Origin: Talinum fruticosum | Taxonomy: Eukaryota; Streptophyta; Magnoliopsida; Caryophyllales; Talinaceae | Assembly: GCA_021018815.1 (NCBI GenBank) | Contig: JAITYX010000005.1 | Coordinates: 7,969,501-8,033,500, forward strand | Direction: 5' to 3' | DNA length: 64,000 nt | Shown here: positions 45,784 to 60,635 of the stretch, piece after piece | How the letters are laid out: each line of letters opens with the position of its first letter | Position numbering within the stretch: position 1 is the stretch's first letter | Notes under the pieces: model-generated | What the model was told of the DNA's origin: nothing | The model's database searches: none | The model's input: only the letters and a program-made list of their open reading frames with translations | Position numbers and translations under genes: made by a program

Positions 45784-48701
45784 TAACCGCTAATAATAAT
45801 CTCATATTATTATTTCCATCAATATCATAATTATTGTTATTATTATGGTAATTGTATATTAGTTTGAAAAGATATAAAAATATTTTTTTAAATTTTTTGA
45901 GATATGTATTATTTGAAGCAGATTTTTTCCCCAAAATATATTTACATAAAACTAAGATATGGTTACCAATAAAATATAGGAACTTTTAACGGAATAAAAA
46001 TTAAATGGATTAGGAAAAGAATAATATATTATAATTTTTTATTATTGAATAAATATTCATTATTGTAAGATATACAATTAATAACATCACTAATAATATC
46101 TTAAAAATTTTGTAACAGACTCATAAGAGTTATAACATATAATTATAACGAGATATAACAACCGATAATAGTTATAACAAGTAATCATAATAACTCAAAA
46201 TAATTATAACAACTATAACAAACATGCCCTAAATATGAAACAATCTTATACATAGAAATTAGTGAGAGTTATTTAAAGAGAGTTTGTGCATCTACCTAGA
46301 GAGAGCATTTTTAGGCTGTGGAATTATGGAGGTTCTCCGCCGTTGCTAGATCCTTCCCTGACTAGTGAGTGATTCAAGTCAGGTTCAATAATCTTCTACT
46401 GAAAGGATCAATGTAGTTCTATTTATGCTTCATCTATAGTTTAATTGCCTTATTGCTAAAATTTTGATAAAAAGGCCTCTTATATATAAAAAGGACTTTG
46501 ATTGGGAGTATTGTAAATCAAAGCCCTAAAGTAACTTTCCATTTGGGATTACAATTCAGTAATCATCTTTACAAATTACAATCTAGCTGCTAATTTGAGT
46601 CTACAGAGGGCTTAAAAGGGGTCATATTCTTGGCAAATATTTTCGATAGTCCGATATCATTGTACAAATCTCTCGTGATTATGGAGATAAAGCTAATAAT
46701 TCACCTGAAAAATAAAATACTTTTTTTTTATATTCTAAACTGTAATAGCAGTAGACATCAATACATTTTTAATGTAAAATATTCTTAATTTATCACAATC
46801 TAGGGATAATTCTACGAGCCTATAATATGACCAACTATATTCTTTCTATGATGCCTAAAATGAAATTTTGAGGCGTAATTTGATTTGGATAGTCTACAAA
46901 GACAACGATGTAATGGGCCAAGCTATGAGTATGAACACTCATCCTCTAAATTGTCCTTTTATTGAGTATGCAGTCCAGCCTCCTAATAATTCACATAAAA
47001 TTATTGGGCTTAGCCCATATACACAGAAAAATTTGATCCATTGTTGAACAAAAAATACTTGACCCACATCTTCATACTGATTTATCAACCAGTGAAAATC
47101 GCACATAAAACAGGAATTTAAAATACATTCCTCTACATCAAAGATGCATTTAAGCACGAATCATCTCGAATAAAAAGGTATAGAACAAAGTCTTTTACAC
47201 AATAATTATCATGGCTTATTAATCTCCGTATTTTAGGGTTAAATTTAAGGGTGGATAAATTTTTCCTTGTTTCAAAAAAAACTCGAATGTAGTGAACACA
47301 ACCTATAAGTCTACTTATATATAGATAAGTTCTAATCTAATTTGTGTGCCCCCTTCTTCTTGCCAACAAAAAAAGTCTAATAGGAAAAGCCTATTTTCTC
47401 AATACAAGGATATTTGTATTTATTTAGGTTTTTTTTTGGAAGAAAAAGTGGAGGAGAAACTAAATTGTTGATGTGGGATACAAACAATGCTAAAGTAGGA
47501 CATTAATTTTGGGAGGGCCCAAGAGAAGAAAAAGAAAACAAAAACAGGAGGGAAAACTGATGATGGTCGGTGGTCTTATCATTAGATATTTGAGAAAAGG
47601 GAATAAACAGCCAATTTAGCTGACAATTATCCACATATTGATTAGCCAACATCATGCACTTTCTTCAACTTATAGATTTTTGAGTTAAATCTTTTCTGAT
47701 TTGTAAAGCCATGAAATCATTAGTAGATGAACTGAAGAGCCTCTTATCGATTAAAACTTCACCAAGGCATCCTATCAGTTTTTGTTCTCACCTTTGATTG
47801 TATTTGATTACTTTACTTGAACAAAAGAACATGTACTTAGAAAGCATCTTAACATTAGAGGGTAAGAATTTAATCATAAAAATGTTATTCAATAGTCAAA
47901 CTTTTAACTTGCAGTTGTAGGTAAAATAAGGTTTTGAAGATTTAAGCAAACCACATCAGATTAAAAACAAAAATGAGTTGTGTAGATTTAAACAAATTTG
48001 ACTCAGGTGGATTGGTTGTTCATAGGAAGGGGTACTTGCTCTCTACTATTACAATCGACAAAAGATTATATTCTTATTCCTTTTAGTTTATTGTTTAATA
48101 GATGTATTATTAGTTATTGTTTTCTATAGTTGGTTTTTTTAGCATAATAGTTGTTCAAGTTGTACTTTTCTTAGTCTTTTGACAACTAATTACTAAAAGA
48201 AAAGTTAAGAGAAAAAGAAAATTATCGCAACAAAATTTCCCATCTAACAAAATAGATTTATCATTGTTACACATGGTGATGACTATTGTACATTTCATAT
48301 GGTAAGAATTTCATATTTAAATTTCATTTTACAAACGATATTTTTGCTCTAAGTATAATTATAATGGCGTTGAAAGCTTCGTTTTTAAAGTTAAGTGCAT
48401 AGAAAATGTATGAATAAAACCAACTCTAATCTTTGTATAAATCCCCGAGTGACCCATAACTAGTTATTGAGAACAAGCCAGCGTTTTTATCACATTGATA
48501 ACAGATTCAGATGCCCATTTTCCATGACTAGTTTACATTAATACATAATGATGCTACGTGCTAACTACTACGTTATTAAATGACTTAAGGAAAAAAAAAA
48601 AAAAAAGGGATACCTTGGAAATAGATTGATGAAAAAATATATTTTGTGATCTTATTGGGCGAGCTACCAATGTGCTCATCCAGTAAATGTCATGCCTTTT
48701 A

Positions 48702-48710
<9 letters not shown>
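45784..48710. other. AT-rich sequence without recognisable genes
   Basis: No domain or exon structure seen. Repeated (at)aacaact phrases at 46110-46225. Scattered ORFs of 60-72 codons show no similarity I recognise. Confidence 0.5.

Positions 48711-48740
<30 letters not shown>
48704..48740. repeat. (AT)n microsatellite
   Basis: About 17 AT units. A (GT)n(GA)n tract follows at 48874-48908. Confidence 0.85.
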
Positions 48741-48741
<1 letters not shown>

Positions 48742-48873
48742 ATTAGTTGTTATTTATTTGTTGAAACTTTTGTCAAAGTTTTTATTAGTTGGTTGGGTAA
48801 GATCTTTGCAGGTAGACTGACTGTAATATTTTAATTATTTTTGGTGAATGATACATTACATGGTCAAATAAAG

Positions 48874-48908
<35 letters not shown>

Positions 48909-50619
48909 TTGATCTCATTTCAAAACGTGTTGAGCACACACAATTACTCACATGTGAAACACAAATCAAATTGTTTAAAAGTAGTTTTTAATATATGATG
49001 AAAGTGAGAGGGAGAAGTTTGTGTCTCTTTGTCTAGTTGGATTAGATGATCATTATTATATTGGTCAATTGTATAAATTGAAAAGTGAGTGAATTTACTT
49101 CTTTATGTTGTAAATTTAGGGTTTGTATTATCCGATTAGCTGATCATTGTATTGGTTAATTGTGTAAGTGAAAAGGCTATTGAATTTAGGTTAGTCGATA
49201 TTATTTACTTATTTGTATTATTTTTTGTAAATTTAAGTTTTACATTCTCTAGTTTTTAGCCGAAGTAATTGAAAAAAATATATTTACATATTCAAAAGGG
49301 GATAAAATTCAGAAAAAACTTTAATGGCTCACCACAATAATAGTAATAGAACTCAAAAAATTAGGGAATTCAAAATTTTAGCGATTATGTCTTTACCGCC
49401 AGATACAGATCCACATAAAATAGTTACTTAGAATAGCTTTTTACAAATACTACACATATGATGTTCTTTTGTGTTATTAATCTTAATCAAGGAAAACAAC
49501 TAAAACCTAATAAACATGGTGAGAAGCAAGTCTATATATTTGATCTTAGTTCAATTCATGGCTAGCTCGATTTGCTACAAGGAAGAAGTTATCTTAGATT
49601 GAAATGAATTTTCTTGTCAATCAATCAAAGAATTAAATAAAAAAATTGGTTAAATATGTACATTAAAAAATATTTTTATGTACATAATACTTTATTGTGT
49701 TCCTCTAGTAAAAGTATAAGTGTGTATATGTACGTGCATATAATATAGATTGATCTTCTCATATCATGAATCACAATCTTATATATAGAAAGTTGGGACT
49801 CAAAATTGAAACATTTTATTGAGAACGACTTAACTATTATGCCTAAGTAAATAACTGAATAAAAAGTTAAAATAGAAGTGAAAGTTCTAATTAGTTTTAC
49901 TTAAGATTTAGAATTCAATCTACAAATATCTCATTGATCAATTTGGAATAATGTGAGCTTGTCTTTCTTCTCATTTTGCTAATATATATATTCTCTAGAA
50001 AAAGTTAAAATATTAAGAAAAAAATAAAAAACATAAAAATTATCTAAAAGATAGGAGTCTTTTAAAATGAATGAACCACTCATATTACCACTCCTTAGAT
50101 ATTTGACATTAATTTTTTCAACCTTCAAATTAAACAATCATCTATTGTAACATGTGGTATTAACACACACAAATTGAAAATAGTTACAATAATTTTAAAA
50201 CACAACAATATAGAGTCGAATGAGTTACTAGGGTCATCCCGGTGCATAAACAAGGAATTAGTAAAGCATAAAGATTGAAGACATATATTAGATACTCCCT
50301 TCCATCGAATTCCATGAAGATTGAATGATCATATACGAAGCATAATTGGTAGGTTATAAGAATAAGCATCTTTGAAGAACTTTTAATTAGGAAATATGTG
50401 ATGTAAATTAAATAGTCCCCTATTGTAACATGTGGTGAATATTCCCTCCTTTCTTTCTAGCCAGGCGTGATATGTCTGAAAGTGTAGGACAAAGGGAGAA
50501 TTTGATGCTAAAACTATTGTGTCAACTCGTCATGAGCTTGTCAAATAGTCCCTTACCGACACTTTAATTATGGGTCATAAATACAATTTGTTTAAATAAA
50601 GATTTAACGCTCATTAGAG

Positions 50620-50686
<67 letters not shown>

Positions 50687-53494
50687 TTATAAGAAAATGT
50701 AATATTTATAAGAAGTTATAAAATATAGGTTAATACTTAATTATCTATGTTTATGCTTATAAATTTTTATATACAATTAATAATAGAATGAATAATTCAA
50801 AATCATATATAAATATCACTGCTAAAATCACTATATAAGTTGTCAATCATTTTATTTTATTATTTTGTAATATTATGACTTTTAAATATCTTATATTTAG
50901 GTGTATACCAAAAAACAAATATGAAACCTTGAATCGAAAAACAGTTAATCGAATCAAAAGAAACATCAATTATTGTTTCGCTTTCGATTCGAGTCGGTTA
51001 AGAAACTAAACTGAAATTTAGTTTTTTTAAAGAAAAATATGAAACTTGAAAAATGAGAAATTTAGATATAAATGAAGCTTTTTTATTATTAGTTACCGGA
51101 TAACCAACTTTAAAAATAATTTTTTCACTCCAGTCATACGAGATCAAATTTTTTAATGCATCGAAACTTGTTAACTAATACTTTTGGTTTGATTTATGTT
51201 TGGAATTTTCTTACACCAAAAATTAACCAACTAAGTGTTTTTAGCCGAGACTTTGATCAATTATTTTTGCGTACCCTAACATATATTATGCATTACAATA
51301 CATCCTACACAAAGGTGTTGTATCATGATTTTCCTAAAGTTGAAAAATATAAGTGTTAATTTTTCTTTTAGATAAACTGCTATAAGACAATCTTAGAAGC
51401 CAATGAGAGTTCAAGTGTAATCTAGTAGTGATGAATTGTGGTACTAATACACAAAGTTTTTGCAAACAAGGGAGATGATGAGATGGTTATGTGTTTGACT
51501 CTTGTTTTGTGTGAGATTACCATTCCTAATCCTCCTTGTAACCCGGGGAAAAGGATATTTTTCTAGAGAAACAAAAAGATACCGTAACACAATAATGGTT
51601 TTTTTTTTTTTTTGGGCAGAGAACTAAAGTTGAAACAGTAAAAGGAGGTGCATGAATTGAATTGATTTGTCCCCCATCCCCCCTCCTAATGCCCCAATTG
51701 CCATCATCATTATCAGCTTTTCGTGGGGTAAGGAACCCATTTCAACCATAATTCCCTATTTGTCTTTCTCACACAAAACCACGTCTTAGTGGGCCAATAT
51801 ATTTAAAATATTAAATTTGAATAAAAATTAATGATAAATATACTTATGTCCCTATTTGTTATTCGATTTCAATATGTCGTTTTTAAATGTCGACCAGGTG
51901 AGTATAATTTCATAGAATAAATTTTGGTTTGATATAATAAATCATATCTAAAAGAAACATTACGTTGATCGAGTCATTTGAAATTTCATTGTTCGATCAT
52001 TTTCAATCAAAATCAATGAAACTAACTAATAAAAATATAAGGAATATACTTCCAATCAATCACATGTTGGCAATACCAAGTGAATGTAGTTAGGTCAAAA
52101 TAATTTCCATAAACTCGAAGAGAAAATATAACTCTCACAAAAGAGAGAAAATTATTTATTAGAATAAAAATAATAATATTTATAGATATTAATTTAATTT
52201 AAAAAATTAATAAAAAAATTTACCATTAACTGTAGTTAGGTGAATAACAAATTCAATGATCTAAAAAGTAGCGGGCCTATATAGTGATATGATGTTTTAA
52301 TTAAGCGCATGCATGTTTAATTAATACTTTAAAGTCTGCCCGCACCAAAAAAATACTTTGAAGTTTGCCCTTTCCATCTTATAGAAGAAAGATGACAAGT
52401 ATTGGAGTTGGGTTGTGTTTTGTATCAGACAATATATCATATAGGATTGTGTAATGAAAAATTGTTCTTGGAGAGGTTTTTGTCAAGAATTAGCTGTTCG
52501 GGTCACTTGGATATTTGGCAAAAAAAAAAAAAAAAAGCTTTTTAATCTAAAATAACTAATTTTAAAAACTCTAAATATTAACCTTTTCTCTTACATATTG
52601 TTAATAAATATTTAACTTATAAACTTTTTTTAAATAATACATAATTGGTACAAACAATTAATATAGATATTTAATAACTAACAACTAATATTGAAAAAAC
52701 TAATAATATTAGTTGTTCGCTAACACTCGACGATCTAAATATTTTAAGCTCGATCACATTACCTTCAACCAATTTAGGGTTAAATGTTTAACGTTGATAT
52801 TTGTATTTACTACCATGTTTGAGTCAGATAGACTTATTTACAAAACTTAATGGATCAATAAGATAAAATAAAATAAAAGAAATATAATATATATATGCTT
52901 TTATAAATAAGCGTATGACATAAATCATTAATTGTTATATGGCTCCATTTTCTACAAATTCAAATACACAATAAGATTAATTAGCAATATCGAACCATAA
53001 CAATGGACTAAATTAAAATCAGGTTGCGAATGCAAGTTGAAGGCTTAAATCTTGAAACTTAAACTAACCTAAACTAAAAACAATTCAGAATTGACCATCA
53101 GCCATTAAACTAGCCCGGAAGAGCAGAGTGCAAGAAATTATTGCTTAAATCAAAAGAATTGAACTAAAAACAGATGCATCAAACTTCAATAATTAAAGTG
53201 TAAAACTGAAAATAAGCACGCAAGAATTAGAAGGATACCAACAATTTGAGTCCAAATTTGAACAACGCCAATTCACAAATCCAAAATCCATGAATTGACA
53301 ACAATTCAACACCAACATCAACCCAACAATTCGAATCCTTCAAGAGCAATTCAACTAATCTAAACTTAAATCCCAAACTGAAAATTGAAACCTAAAATCG
53401 AAATCTCCCCTCCTTGGCACCCGCACCCCACCCCACCAAAAAACAGAAAATTCCCAAGACACGAAGATTATAAATTTCTAGACCCAGAAACCAA
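48741..53494. other. AT-rich sequence without recognisable genes
   Basis: Contains an (AT)n run at about 50621-50683, an oligo-T at 51599-51614 and diffuse 'tcgaatcg/gattcgagtcgg' text at 50930-51010. The part at 53040-53490 may be the intron or second exon of the putative minus-strand gene at 53495-53800. No coding exon recognised. Confidence 0.45.
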
Positions 53495-53800
53495 TTAAGC
53501 ATCAAAGTTGAGAGAAAGAATTCCAGCACCTCTTTGTGGATAACTAGCGAAGAATCGGTCGAGCAAATGCCAAATTAGGTTTCGGCGGAAGCAGAGAGAG
53601 AGAGAGAGAGAGCGCGATTCACCGACGACGAAGAAGAGCGACGGTGACGGAAAGGCTTCCGGCTTCGGTTCACCGGCGAGATGGCGAAGACGACGGCGAG
53701 AGAGAGAGCGAGGGAGGAGGGGACGGTGGAGCAACAAAACACGATGGACAAAGAGAGAGACAGAGCGTGTGAGAGTGTGAAAGCAACAAAACACAGTGGC
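53495..53800 (-). other. Probable first exon/5' leader of an unidentified minus-strand gene
   Basis: A local GC-rich, CT/GA-rich island in an AT-rich desert. On the minus strand it reads as a typical plant leader: CT repeats (53592-53611), then gcttccgccgaaacctaatttgg, then ccacaaagag|gtgctgg near 53528, a possible donor. The sequence to its left is T-rich on the minus strand, like a 5' intron. Minus ORFs (53495-53794, 53575-53850) show no domain. No downstream coding exon was found, so this may be a leader-only remnant, a non-coding RNA, or a shadow of composition. Confidence 0.35.
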
Positions 53801-53989
53801 TCAGTACCCGCCCGATCCAGGCCCGAAAATTCACTTAATTGGTGGCCCATTTCATGCCCGAGTAGTCTATTTAAGTTATCAAATGAGTTTTAACCCTATT
53901 TTTTCAACCCACCCAATTAATCCCATTGCACACCATGTCCAATGCCCAGGTCTGGTCATAAAGCTTAAAGAATATGGAAGGCCATTGAG

Positions 53990-54930
53990 GCATAAAGCTT
54001 TAAAGATATTAGAGGTCCCATGAAGGCCTTTATGAACGTTTCTATAACTTAGCTTATCAACCACATGAGTTGAACAAGTGTATGTCCCAACTTAGTTTTA
54101 TGGTACTCAAAAAGGAAACATGTCAACTTCTTTCTATATTAATTCCATATTCAATTGGTATTTAGGGAAGGTTGGTATATATGTTGACGGGTTATTTTTA
54201 TCATGGACATAGGTTGAGTGGCTCCCATAGAGTCCTTTAATAATGTTACAAAATATAATAAAATGTAATTGGTTTATGTGCTTTTGGAGTTCAATTGTTG
54301 AATTTGGAAATATTTATTATTATTTTTCTTTTTTTTTCTATCTAATAATGTATAATTGTGACATGATCGATCAAAACATAGAATAATGGAAAAATATATT
54401 TACACTATAGAAATGTACACAAAAAGGACAATAACATATTGTAATTGATTTATTTATTTTTATTTTTAAAACTTCTAATTTTATGGTGTTATATTTATCT
54501 GATTATACTATGTCATATAAGTGTCAATTTAGTGTATATTTTATAAGTATATTTGGAATGACTGTAGAATAATAGAAGAGAAAAAAAGTTTCTTTTTTTT
54601 TTTGGACATTGGTCCCTCAAGTAATTGATCTACAAAACCCTTATAACACACTCTAAAAGTTAAAGATATGTGAAGCCATGAGCAAACATTGTTTATGAAT
54701 AGAGATGAATAAAGATAACAATTTTAGAAACTATAGGTTTGTATTATAGTAAGTAGATGATTAGCCACCATAAATATTATTTGATTCTTCAGACTAATAG
54801 TCTCGCGTTGAATTTTAACTAATGAAAAATAATATGATTTATAAGTGAAAAAGAAGTGACAAGAATTTTGCAATTTAGCAAGCATTGTTAATGAAGAAGT
54901 AATTAAGTAATATTGATGAAGATGCATCCG
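53990..54930. repeat. Diverged segmental duplication, copy 1
   Basis: Shares ordered blocks with 58293-59720: 'taaagatatta(g/a)aggtccca', 'ttatcaaccacatgagt', 'tgtcaacttctttctat...attccatat', 'gagtggctcccatagagtccttt', 'aagccatgagcaaacattgt(t/c)tatgaat'. The segments are in the same orientation about 4.3-4.8 kb apart. Neither codes for a recognisable protein. Confidence 0.7.
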
Positions 54931-55161
54931 AATCTACTTAAACTGAATATGCATAAGGCATGTTTGGTATAGAAAACTGGAATGGAATAAAATCAGGGAA
55001 TGATATTTAAGGGGTTAGTTATGTAATTTAAATATTTTATTCAAGTGTTTGGTGGAGAATAGGAATGAAATCAAGTTCTAATTTTTGTTATTTGGTTGTT
55101 CACTATGAAATGAAATAAAAATTATTTTATTTTTTAAATTATTTTATATTGTTGTAAATTG

Positions 55162-55173
55162 TTGTTGTTGTTG

Positions 55174-55249
<76 letters not shown>
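55162..55249. repeat. (GTT)n(ATT)n microsatellite
   Basis: About six GTT followed by about 23 ATT units. Confidence 0.9.
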
Positions 55250-55250
<1 letters not shown>

Positions 55251-55448
55251 TGATGCAATAAAAGTTGAAGCTCGTTATCATATTTGATGATAATTGAGTC
55301 TTATATTTATTAAATTTTTTAATTAACTATCTTTTTTCAATGATTACTAATTTTTTTATAATATTTAGTAAACCTATTTTCAAACAATAATATTCTATCA
55401 AATAATATGACCAAAAAAATTATATAAAAGAATTAAAATAAATAAATA

Positions 55449-55578
<130 letters not shown>

Positions 55579-55818
55579 TAGCAAAAATTTCAATATTTGG
55601 CAAATTTTTCTTTTTTAATAATTATAAATTGATACCTGACCGATAGATAATTGATCCCCCTCCTATTTGGGGGATTCAAATTCCCTTATTTTGAGGGGAA
55701 CTTGATACCGGTAAATTTCAAATTCCACTTTTAAAATACCCCAACCAAACAAATGAAAAAAAAAACTTGAAATAAAAGCATTCAAGTTTCATTCCAATTT
55801 TTCCAACCAAAAAGGGCC

Positions 55819-58292
55819 TAATTCTTTATGATATTTCATAATATTATTTTTCTTTGCTCCAAATGGAACAAAATCATTCTCTAACCATGTATCATAATGT
55901 CACTCCTTTACTATATGTCCATTAATTAACTTAACTTTCCAATCATGGTAAAATTAAAGAAGCATTTTTAACTCAAGAAAGTTCGCGAATATTAATTAGC
56001 ACTAGAGTTATACCCCTTGCTATTCAAGGCTATTAATTAAAATTTTAATAATATAATTATTTTTTAATTTTATTATTTCTAATTAATTTATAATAATAAA
56101 AATTAATTTTGAGTTAAAAATAGTTATTTTTTTCAAATAACAATAATAAATTGATATATTATATTATATAATTTATTATAAACAGTAAATACATATGTCT
56201 CTTTACTATTTTCTATTTTAATTAATATACTTTTTATTCTTAATGTCCATTATATTTAATGTTAATGTGAATAGTACCAACATTAAATTAAATTAAAATA
56301 ATATTAAATCTAACTATTTGGCATCCTACGTGGCATTTTATATGTCGCTCATATATTATTTCAACTCAACTTTTAATATATACTAGTTTAACCCATGCGT
56401 TGCATGGTTGGTATTATTCTCAATGCATAATATTTGTTTATCTTATTTTGTTTTAAAATTTTCATAATTTTATTAATTTATTTTAAAAAAATTAACGTAT
56501 TAAGCATAACGCCAGTGGATGATATGCACACATACTATTCTACAATTATGATAACTTGAATATCATGTCAATTAAGAAAAAACAAATGTAAAATGAGAAA
56601 AATGAATATTAATAAATTTAAATTATTATAGTGAGAATATAAATCCATAATTTATTTTTTGGTATATCTATAAGAAATTATAAATAATTATGTTACTTCT
56701 TATATTTTTAAAATATTGATATTTTTCAATTGTAAAACATTATCTACTATGTTTACTAAATAATCTTATATATTTTATAAAATTGTAGCTTTTAGATTAT
56801 ATGTATGTCATGTTTTTCTTGAAATTTTTATAATATATCTTATTGTTAGTGAATTCATATGCAACATAAATTTTTAAAAAAGTGGCACAATTAAAATTTT
56901 ACCACTGGAATAATAATGACAAATAAGTAAAAGATGAACTATGGAAATTATGATATGTAAAACACAAACTTTTATGGAATTTTATGTGAAATACATCAAA
57001 AAACAAGTCTAGAATTGGTTTATTAATGGAAAATCATAGATAACATATAGTATTTTGAAACTCCAATACCAAATAAAATACATTAATAAAAATATATTAA
57101 ACTTATTTCTACTATATGAAAATCTAAAAATACGAATTTATACCATTAATTAATGGAAATAAATGTAGTCGAGGTCCAAGATACATTGTAATGCATTAAT
57201 AAAATATATCAAACTCATACAATATTCTTAACTAATGCATATATTTTTTATGAACAAAAAAAATTACTAATGTATATATAAATATTAAGTTACGAATTAT
57301 ATGGCTTACATTATTTTATTTAACTGTCAGAATATCAATGATTGAGCTTATGCATTAGTTGAATAATAAATTCGTACATAATAATTTTTAGAAAGAATTA
57401 AATTTAAAATTAATTATGATGTTAAAAAATACTCCCAAAGAGATAATATTATATTAGTGCGTAATATAAAGCAAGAAACACCAAATAAATATCATAATAA
57501 AAAAATTTATTGAATTTAGATAACAATATTTATGTTTTTGTAGCGAAACCAACTAATTCAATAATAATTTTGTGAATATATTTTAAAAATAAAAATTTAA
57601 TTGGAAAAAATAATTTGATTGTCTAATATAATAAATTATCATTACTTTCTTCCCAATCCAAAGTGGGAAAAAGTTCTATAATATTAAAACCCTAAAATAT
57701 ATTTTTGCAAAAATTTTTATAACAATATAATATTTAATAGAATATAGTAATTTAATATTTTACCCAAAGTGATCATCCAAAAACATCCTAATTTAAACAA
57801 TATAAACTTCCGTTTATTTCATTATAGGCAAAGGGTAAAAGAAATAGTTTGTAGGTGATATGTTAGATCAAAATGATGTTGTTTCATATATTTAATAAAA
57901 CTAAAATAAATTAGATTTTGAAAATAAAAGATCAAATTTTTTTTCTTTAATTTGACACAATATTTTCTTAAACATTAATAATCTTGTAATTACTTGAATA
58001 AACATTTTTCAATTTCTAGACATCTCTTACAAAATGAAAAAAGAACTTCTTTTAATATAATACATTAGTTTTAAAGGATGTAATTTGACTGATTATTAAT
58101 CAATATTTTTTATTGAATTGAATTGAATACATCATTGTTTCATTAATATAAATCCCTCATAATTAAGCGTTACATTAAATGGCATTCCAATTAAGTATCC
58201 TATGTGTTATTCATATACAACTCATACCCAACTTTTAATATATATATATATATATGATATTAATCCATATATCGAGTCATGATCACAATAAT
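55819..58292. other. Extremely AT-rich sequence without recognisable genes
   Basis: No coding signal. Holds one Helitron-like 3' terminus at its left side (next entry). Duplicated phrase (c)aacttttaatatata at 56368 and 58220. Confidence 0.5.
56385..56407 (-). mobile_element. Helitron-like 3' end
   Basis: The minus strand reads a hairpin CCATGcaacGCATGG, then gttaaaCTAG followed by T. This is the canonical Helitron 3' arrangement, and implies an element body to the right. Its 5' end was not identified; the segment up to about 58240 is a candidate. Confidence 0.5.
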
Positions 58293-59720
58293 TATGTTTA
58301 AAGATATTAAAGGTCCCACTAAGTAGGATGAGTGCCTCCGGATACTCTCCCTAAAAGTTGGGAACTAGAGTTATCACTAGTCAAATAGGGTTCCAACTTT
58401 TTGGAACTAGAGTCGAAACTCGAGGTTCAAATTTTGATTCCACGGTATCCGTGCGTGCCTAATTTGAAAAAGTTTAGTACCTAGTGCGTTAATTTTGTAA
58501 GTTTGTGTTTGGAGGAGGGTAGAGGAAAGTTTTGATCTTTAGCTACCTTTCTCTCATAACTTTTTGTAAAAAATGAAGCTCTTTCAAACAGTAGGTCTTT
58601 TTGTCTTAGTAACTTGCAAAATAAGATATTCATTTACGAATTAGTAATTGAAAAATTATTGAAATTATATTAAAATTTAGTACCATGAATATTTGTCGAT
58701 GTTAAAAAAAGAAATTAAAAAGAAAAAGAAATGTGAAACGAAAGGAAAGGTAAGGAAAAACAAATAAATTACTATTTTTTCTTTCTTTTAACTGATTCCA
58801 AGTTTAGATTCCCGATTATTTTTTGGTGATCGAAATTGGAACCGATTAGATCAGTTCCTATTTTTGGATTTAGAACCGAAATTAGAACCATTTGATCAGT
58901 TTGTGCTCACCCCTACCACTAACGGTTTTTATGAACTTTTTTAAAAACTTATTTATCAACCACATGAGTACATTTCCTAGAGTGACTAATGTTAGTGGAG
59001 CTAACAAGACTTGTCAACTTCTCTCTATTAATTCCATATACAATTTGCGATTTGATCAAGCCAACCCTGCACAATTTGCAATTAATAATGGACCTTTTTC
59101 ATTAATATTAGAATTGAATTGATGGAGTATAATGTGTCCTTGGGGGCAAACATCACATTCTAGGTTGCTAGGCATTTAGTGAAGGTATATGTTGATGGGT
59201 TAGTTTTATGAGAAAAATAAGTTGGAGTGGCTCCCATGGAATCCTTTGATGCTAGAAAATATTGAGAATTGAATTGTAAATTTGAAAGAGTTAGGTTATA
59301 TTTTTTGTTTTGGTACAGTGAATCAGATATTGGTAATATAAATAAAAAATACAATTACTAACTAAACATAAGAATTCTTCCCCTCTCTTTGGGGCAGGGG
59401 TTACTCGAGTAATTGGTTTATAAAACCCTAAAAAAAATCCCTTAACATTAACAATTGTGTTAGACCATGAGCAAGCATTGTCTATGAATCAAGATGAGGA
59501 TTTATAATGATTTTAGAAATCACAGGTTTATTGTGGCCTAATAGATCACTAGTTACTATTATTATCTTATTTCGTTGAAGGTATATTGATTTTATTGATA
59601 ACCTCGAAAATTTTATTGAAAGTATTATGATTTATATGAGAGAAGGAAGGAATTAGAATTTCAAAATTAACCGAAAATTAGTAAATTCGGCTTCAATGAA
59701 GAGGTAAATAGTTTTTCTCA
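58293..59720. repeat. Diverged segmental duplication, copy 2, with an insertion
   Basis: Counterpart of 53990-54930. It is longer because of the 593 bp insertion at 58323-58915 and a further segment near 59060-59160. ORF 58892-59122 spans an insertion edge and is not meaningful. Confidence 0.7.
58323..58915. mobile_element. gaaccgat-type repeat insertion with ccactaa target duplication
   Basis: 593 bp absent from duplication copy 1, flanked by ccactaa on both sides (58316-58322, 58916-58922). Contains 'gaactagagtcgaaactcgaggttc' and 'gaaattggaaccgatt' style repeats and ends gtgctcacccctac. Similar size and repeat style to 33196-33782. Confidence 0.6.
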
Positions 59721-60635
59721 GTGAACATTCAACTCATTACAAAATAAAAACTTGAAAGGGGGTAGGAGGTTCATGGCATGGTTTGGTTATGTTTGAGAGA
59801 ACATTATTAATGGGAAAAAAGTAAGAGGATTTGGAGAAATTATTTTTTAAAATATTAACATTATATTTAAATGATCGAATTTCTATTTGTTTAAAAGTAT
59901 ATAAAAATGTGCAAAGATTAAGATATGAATAATTTAAACTCAAAATTAACAAAATTTAAATATTTTATCTATTATAGTAATTGACATACATGAGAACAAT
60001 TAAATAGATCATTAAAATTGTAAATTACACTTATGTCCTTAGGTCCTTAGTTAGTCACTATTGTATGAATCATGGGTACTATGACAAGACAAGAGAGTAG
60101 TGAATGATTGCAATGGGTTGATTAAAATAATTTTGGATGATGTGGAATTGATTAAATTTGTATTGATGAGTAGTAGTTTGATTTTGATTATGATGATATG
60201 AAAATATTATTCTTAATCAAGTAAGCGCATGATAATGATATGAAAATCAATCTTAAAAACCAACGCGCAAACCACACAAAACTACCGCGTTTCTTTGTAT
60301 TGTTGCTTTCTAACACGTTTTTTCTGGTCAATCTTCCACAGGGAATTTTTCTTTTTTGTTTTGAGTGTTGCTACGGTTGAATGTTACAAACAGTGGGAGG
60401 TTGAATACACAGTAGAAAATAGAATCCTATTCACTGAAGTTAGAGTCGGAAGAATTTGATTCCACGTGATAATATGATCTAGGCTCAACATGAAATTAGT
60501 GTCGAGTTATGTTTGATCATTATGATTTAGTTTAGTATACTTCGGGTCATATGATTTATGATCCGATAAGTTTGTCTTGTAAAAAAAAATATGATTGGTT
60601 TGGTTCAATTTTAGTTTCGAATCGACTTTGGGTAA
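59721..60635. other. AT-rich intergenic sequence
   Basis: No gene recognised. From about 60460 the text has diffuse gggtcat/gatccg phrases. It ends with taa, the left target duplication of the CACTA element. Confidence 0.5.

Noticed and set aside
51370..51600. Possible SINE-like segment (gatggttatgtgtttgactc...)
   Set aside because: Weak B-box-like text, but no A box at the right distance and no target duplication could be identified.
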